This document shows, one piece after another, positions 60,875-64,000 of a DNA stretch of 64,000 nucleotides (positions within the stretch are counted from its first letter, which is position 1; the number at the start of each line of letters is the position of its first letter). The notes under the pieces were generated by a model. The model did not search any database, was not told the origin of the DNA, and was given only the letters and a program-made list of their open reading frames with translations. The stretch is taken from positions 14,067,694 through 14,131,693 of the forward strand of contig CM119267.1 in the NCBI GenBank assembly GCA_051294375.1, written 5' to 3'. A program made the position numbers and the translations under genes. The DNA comes from Paraspadella gotoi. Its lineage: Eukaryota > Chaetognatha.

Positions 60875-63107
60875 ATCAAACATATTTTTTCTAAAACGAG
60901 GGCGTAATCAGTCGGTCGGGTTTGAGGCCGTTTTTACCGAATGAAATTGTCAATTTACCCGATGAGGTCATTTTTGCATCGATAGGATGAGCATTGGGCA
61001 ATTTCAATTCATAGAGAAACTAGTAAATAGCGCCACCACCCTACTATTCTATTCCATACCCAAACCCCCCCCAGCCCATTCGAAAAGGGTGGCAGTGGCG
61101 AAGGCTCCATAACCTTTCGGTCTTCTCTGGGTCGATTTGGCAAATGGACGCTAATGACTTCTAAGTGTCGTCGACCTTGAATGCGATCGCCGACTCCCTC
61201 CTTCCTGCTCCTCCTCCTCCTCCTCCTCCTCCTCTTTCTTCCCCTAAATTCGCGAGGGTCCTGATCGGCGGCGAAAGCGTTTGTGATTGGATCACGTATA
61301 AATCACATAATCGAAGAGATGCCGCTTTATTTGAGACAATTTTTTCTCGCCGGTTCGAGCTGATTTATGTCCGGGTAGTTTTGGCGCAACCCGTTTTATT
61401 TTTTTCGTTTCTTTCTTTTTAAATTTATTAATCCCTTTGTAATTTCCAAGAGAGTTATCGGGATGGGGGGGAGCAGGTGTAGAAGGATATATCGGTCAAT
61501 TTTACTATTTCAAGAGTTTCATATATCGGCTGCGTTAGAAGATTTCTTTCCTGCTTACTGTTACTCGAGATTTCCCTCACTGGACTTCTTTAATTTCTTT
61601 TTCAAATCATCCCATTTTTTTTTTCAAAAATGGTCTGAGCTTTCCGTCCCCCTTTCAATCTTCGTGACCGTTTTCCTATTCATCCTACGAAGAGTCGTTA
61701 AAGAAGAATATATAGATCGTTTCCCTTTTTCAAAATTTATTTTAAGTCTATTTGATGTATTTTTACATGGCCATTTCATCCGACGTGATATTCTAAATGA
61801 CGTCGTCTGAAAGGACCCGCAGTCGTCGGCAGCGGTTTGGCTACAACAACGCCGGTTTAAATCGACACGAACTGACAACTGACAACAAGAATACTGACAA
61901 CAAAGATGCCGTCGCTGACAGTCAACGGCGGCTCGACCGTGCCGTAGAATTTTTTTTTCTTCAAAAAAGTCAATTTCCCGAGTTTGAAAAAAAAATTGTC
62001 CGACTTTGTTAAGGTTTTTCCATTTATGAGTCATCGCGAGTAAAAAAATGTTTTCTTTTTTTTTTCTTCTCAATTCAATTCTTTTTTTCTTTTTTTTTTT
62101 TTTTCTTTTCATTTTCTTCTACGATGCAGCTGCTTTGGTTCATCTTTTCGTAGCTTTAAAGATTCATGTGTGTAAACCGCCCAAAGCAAATACAAGCGAA
62201 TGTTTCCACTCCATATCTCACTCTTTATTTTCTCTTCTTCTTTTTTCTCTCTTCTTGCTTTTTTTTCTCTTTCTTTGCTTTTTTTTTCCTTAGATTTAAC
62301 GACTCAAATTTAAATCATCGGCTTTTTTTTTTCAATATTTTTTTTCTAAGGGATTCATTTTTTAATTCCATTTTTTGTTTGTTTTTTGGCTACGATTTTC
62401 TTTTTTTGTTAGATACGATAAGCTCGCTTTCGCATTTTCGATAAGCTTTAAATTCACTTATTCAAAAACTGCTCTTGACTGAAAAAAAAGTCGAGAATTT
62501 GTTAAATTTTGAGCTCTTGAAAGCGATTAAGATTATTATCTTAAATCGCTGCTTCATTCAATCCTTTTTTTGATTCATTCATATATTTCATATTCATTCA
62601 TTTCTTCAATTTTTTAATTCAATTTTTAATTTATTTTGACGCTAGCTATTCGCCATTCACCGCCCAGGTTTCTTTTTCAGAAGTTCTTTTTTTAGCTGCT
62701 ACTAAACCAGTCATCACACTATCTCACTGATCCAATCAAAAACCAAGCTTTGCAATGCCGCCTTCTGATTGGCTTGTCCATCGCGTCCCGCCATTGGTGG
62801 GGACGACAGACGAGACACGCGAATTCGGGCGTCGGTCACGAACGGAAACGGCGGCAGTCGGCGTTCGTGACTCTTCGTATTTCGTCTCTCATTTTTTTTT
62901 GTCCTCGCTTTATTTTCTTCTTATGTTCTTTTTTTTTTCTTTTTTAGCATTTTCTTCTTTTGTTGAATCCAAATCAATCTTTCCGCATTAAACATCATTC
63001 AGTTCTGACTGCACACAAACCTTAAAAACCGCCCCGCTGTTTCGATCCGGTTAGCAATTTAGCACTCACCTCGCTGCTTAAGTCGAAGAAGCAAGATATA
63101 TTTATAG

Positions 63108-63111
<4 letters not shown>

Positions 63112-63163
<52 letters not shown>
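63112..63163 (+). repeat. (CT)n microsatellite beside a TATA-like motif
   Basis: On the minus strand (GA)n is followed by TATAAATA (about 63097-63104) and then by a GAG-GTGAGT donor near 63070. This could be a GAGA-rich promoter, but the donor is too close to the TATA for a usual first exon. Confidence 0.7.
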
Positions 63164-63166
<3 letters not shown>

Positions 63167-63509
63167 TCGTTCGTCGTTTTGTCCTTAATTAACTCTCCAC
63201 AAATTTGCGTATTTCGGATCTCTGAACTTGTCGACCTTCCCCATTCGGGGCGGAATCCCAAGCATTTCGTTTACAACCAAAGTCGTTCCTTTTTTACAAC
63301 TCGTTGGTCAATTTTTGCTGTTAAATTAATGTATGAGCAGGTGTTTTTTTATTCTTTTTTGGGTTTTTTATAATTTTTTTTCTCATCATCGCATTTTTAA
63401 TCATTTCATCGTTAAATCATTGTTATTGTATAAAAATAGATTTGAGTGCCCTTATATTTTGCCATGTCACTAAATTAAAACCCTTTAATTTAGTTTAGTT
63501 TAAAACTTC

Positions 63510-63600
63510 GTCTCTGTAATTGCCTCTCTAAATCAAGTCTCAAAACGGATGTCTAATCCGTGCCCCGCGAATCTTGGGTTCAAGGCCTTGAATTTGAAAA
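63510..63600 (+). repeat. tRNA-like sequence, probably SINE or tRNA pseudogene
   Basis: A perfect five-base-pair stem and seven-base loop, ACGGA-TGTCTAA-TCCGT (63545-63561), would place TCT as anticodon. It is followed by B-box GGTTCAAGGCC (63577-63587). The T stem pairs poorly and no acceptor stem is evident, so it is unlikely to be a functional tRNA-Arg. Confidence 0.4.
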
Positions 63601-64000
63601 CATAGTTTAAAAACGATAAAAAAATTTTGTGAACATATTTTAGAACTATGTCATGTTTATTTTTTTCAGTTTACTCTCATAATATATAAGTAACACTTTA
63701 GATACTACATACTAAATAAATTTAAAATATTCGTCAAAAGAAAAAACTAGTAAACGTTTTCCCGCCACTGAGATTTTTAAACTCTTAAAAAAAACTCTTA
63801 GTCGCTGTTTGTCGCCGGTTTTTTTTACGTTTTACTGCTGCGCACGAAGATCGTTTTTCTCGACGCCGCAGGAACGGCAGCGCAGTCTGCAGCAGAAACT
63901 GCCGCAGCGCCGTCGAAGCATCGCTTCTCGAGATGTTGGTTCGTTCCGAGCAGAGAGCGGGCCGATCGAAAGACCGCCGTGTTTGAGAAACCCAAGCGAA

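Larger units (their letters stand above)
60427..64000. other. IF intron 3 or later, further exons not seen
   Basis: Contains (GTC)n, CT tracts, poly-T and a tRNA-like element. A frame at 61797-62012 (LNRHELTTDNKNTDNKDAV) has ordinary composition but no IF similarity. GC-rich bases at 63840-63990 resemble 53.8-54.0 kb. Confidence 0.4.

Noticed and set aside
63512-63587. Functional tRNA-Arg (TCT)
   Set aside because: The anticodon arm is perfect, but the T stem pairs poorly and acceptor and D arms are not convincing.

Overview
This 64 kb window is nuclear DNA from an animal, most likely an invertebrate. The evidence is short exons with GT-AG introns, an animal-type ACC-synthase-like aminotransferase, a cytoplasmic intermediate filament gene, LDL-receptor class A exons, tRNA-derived SINEs and very dense (CT)n/(GA)n microsatellites. 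Background DNA is AT-rich, while exons and a few inserted patches are GC-rich. Thirteen runs of N are present and several abut (CT)n tracts. Nothing prokaryotic was seen: no operons, rRNA or CRISPR.

Layout. 0-9.9 kb: mostly non-coding, with microsatellites, six gaps, a 90 bp tandem duplication, a six-copy 30 bp minisatellite and an RFX-type X-box palindrome. 9,900-12,890: a 3.0 kb mobile element with about 840 bp inverted arms, CACGG termini and a TTAC target duplication (Chapaev/CMC-like by its ends). 13,892-17,775 (minus): a complete seven-exon, 450-residue PLP enzyme of the ACCS family, with two SINE-like insertions in its introns. 18,892-33,590: a head-to-tail duplication of a 7.3 kb unit whose copies differ mainly by single-base indels, ending in (CT)n. 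33.6-42.5 kb: sparse candidate first exons, a secreted-peptide ORF, a SINE and microsatellites. 42.5-47.1 kb: a GC-rich block carrying a decayed Ty3/gypsy-like integrase, beginning at a 25-N gap; a roughly 200 bp sequence next to that gap recurs at 50.7-50.9 kb. 47.7-48.4 kb (minus): two LDLa-type exons with frame breaks. 58,040-60,426 (plus): the 5' part of an intermediate filament gene (head, coil 1A, start of coil 1B) running off the window, with a possible opposite-strand exon in its first intron.

Only the ACCS-like gene is complete and intact. The IF head, the LDLa exons and the 7.3 kb repeat all show isolated one-base frame or length differences, mostly in homopolymers. This suggests an assembly with residual indel errors, so broken frames should not be read as pseudogenes without checking. 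No cooperating gene system or operon-like cluster is visible; the genes appear functionally unrelated.
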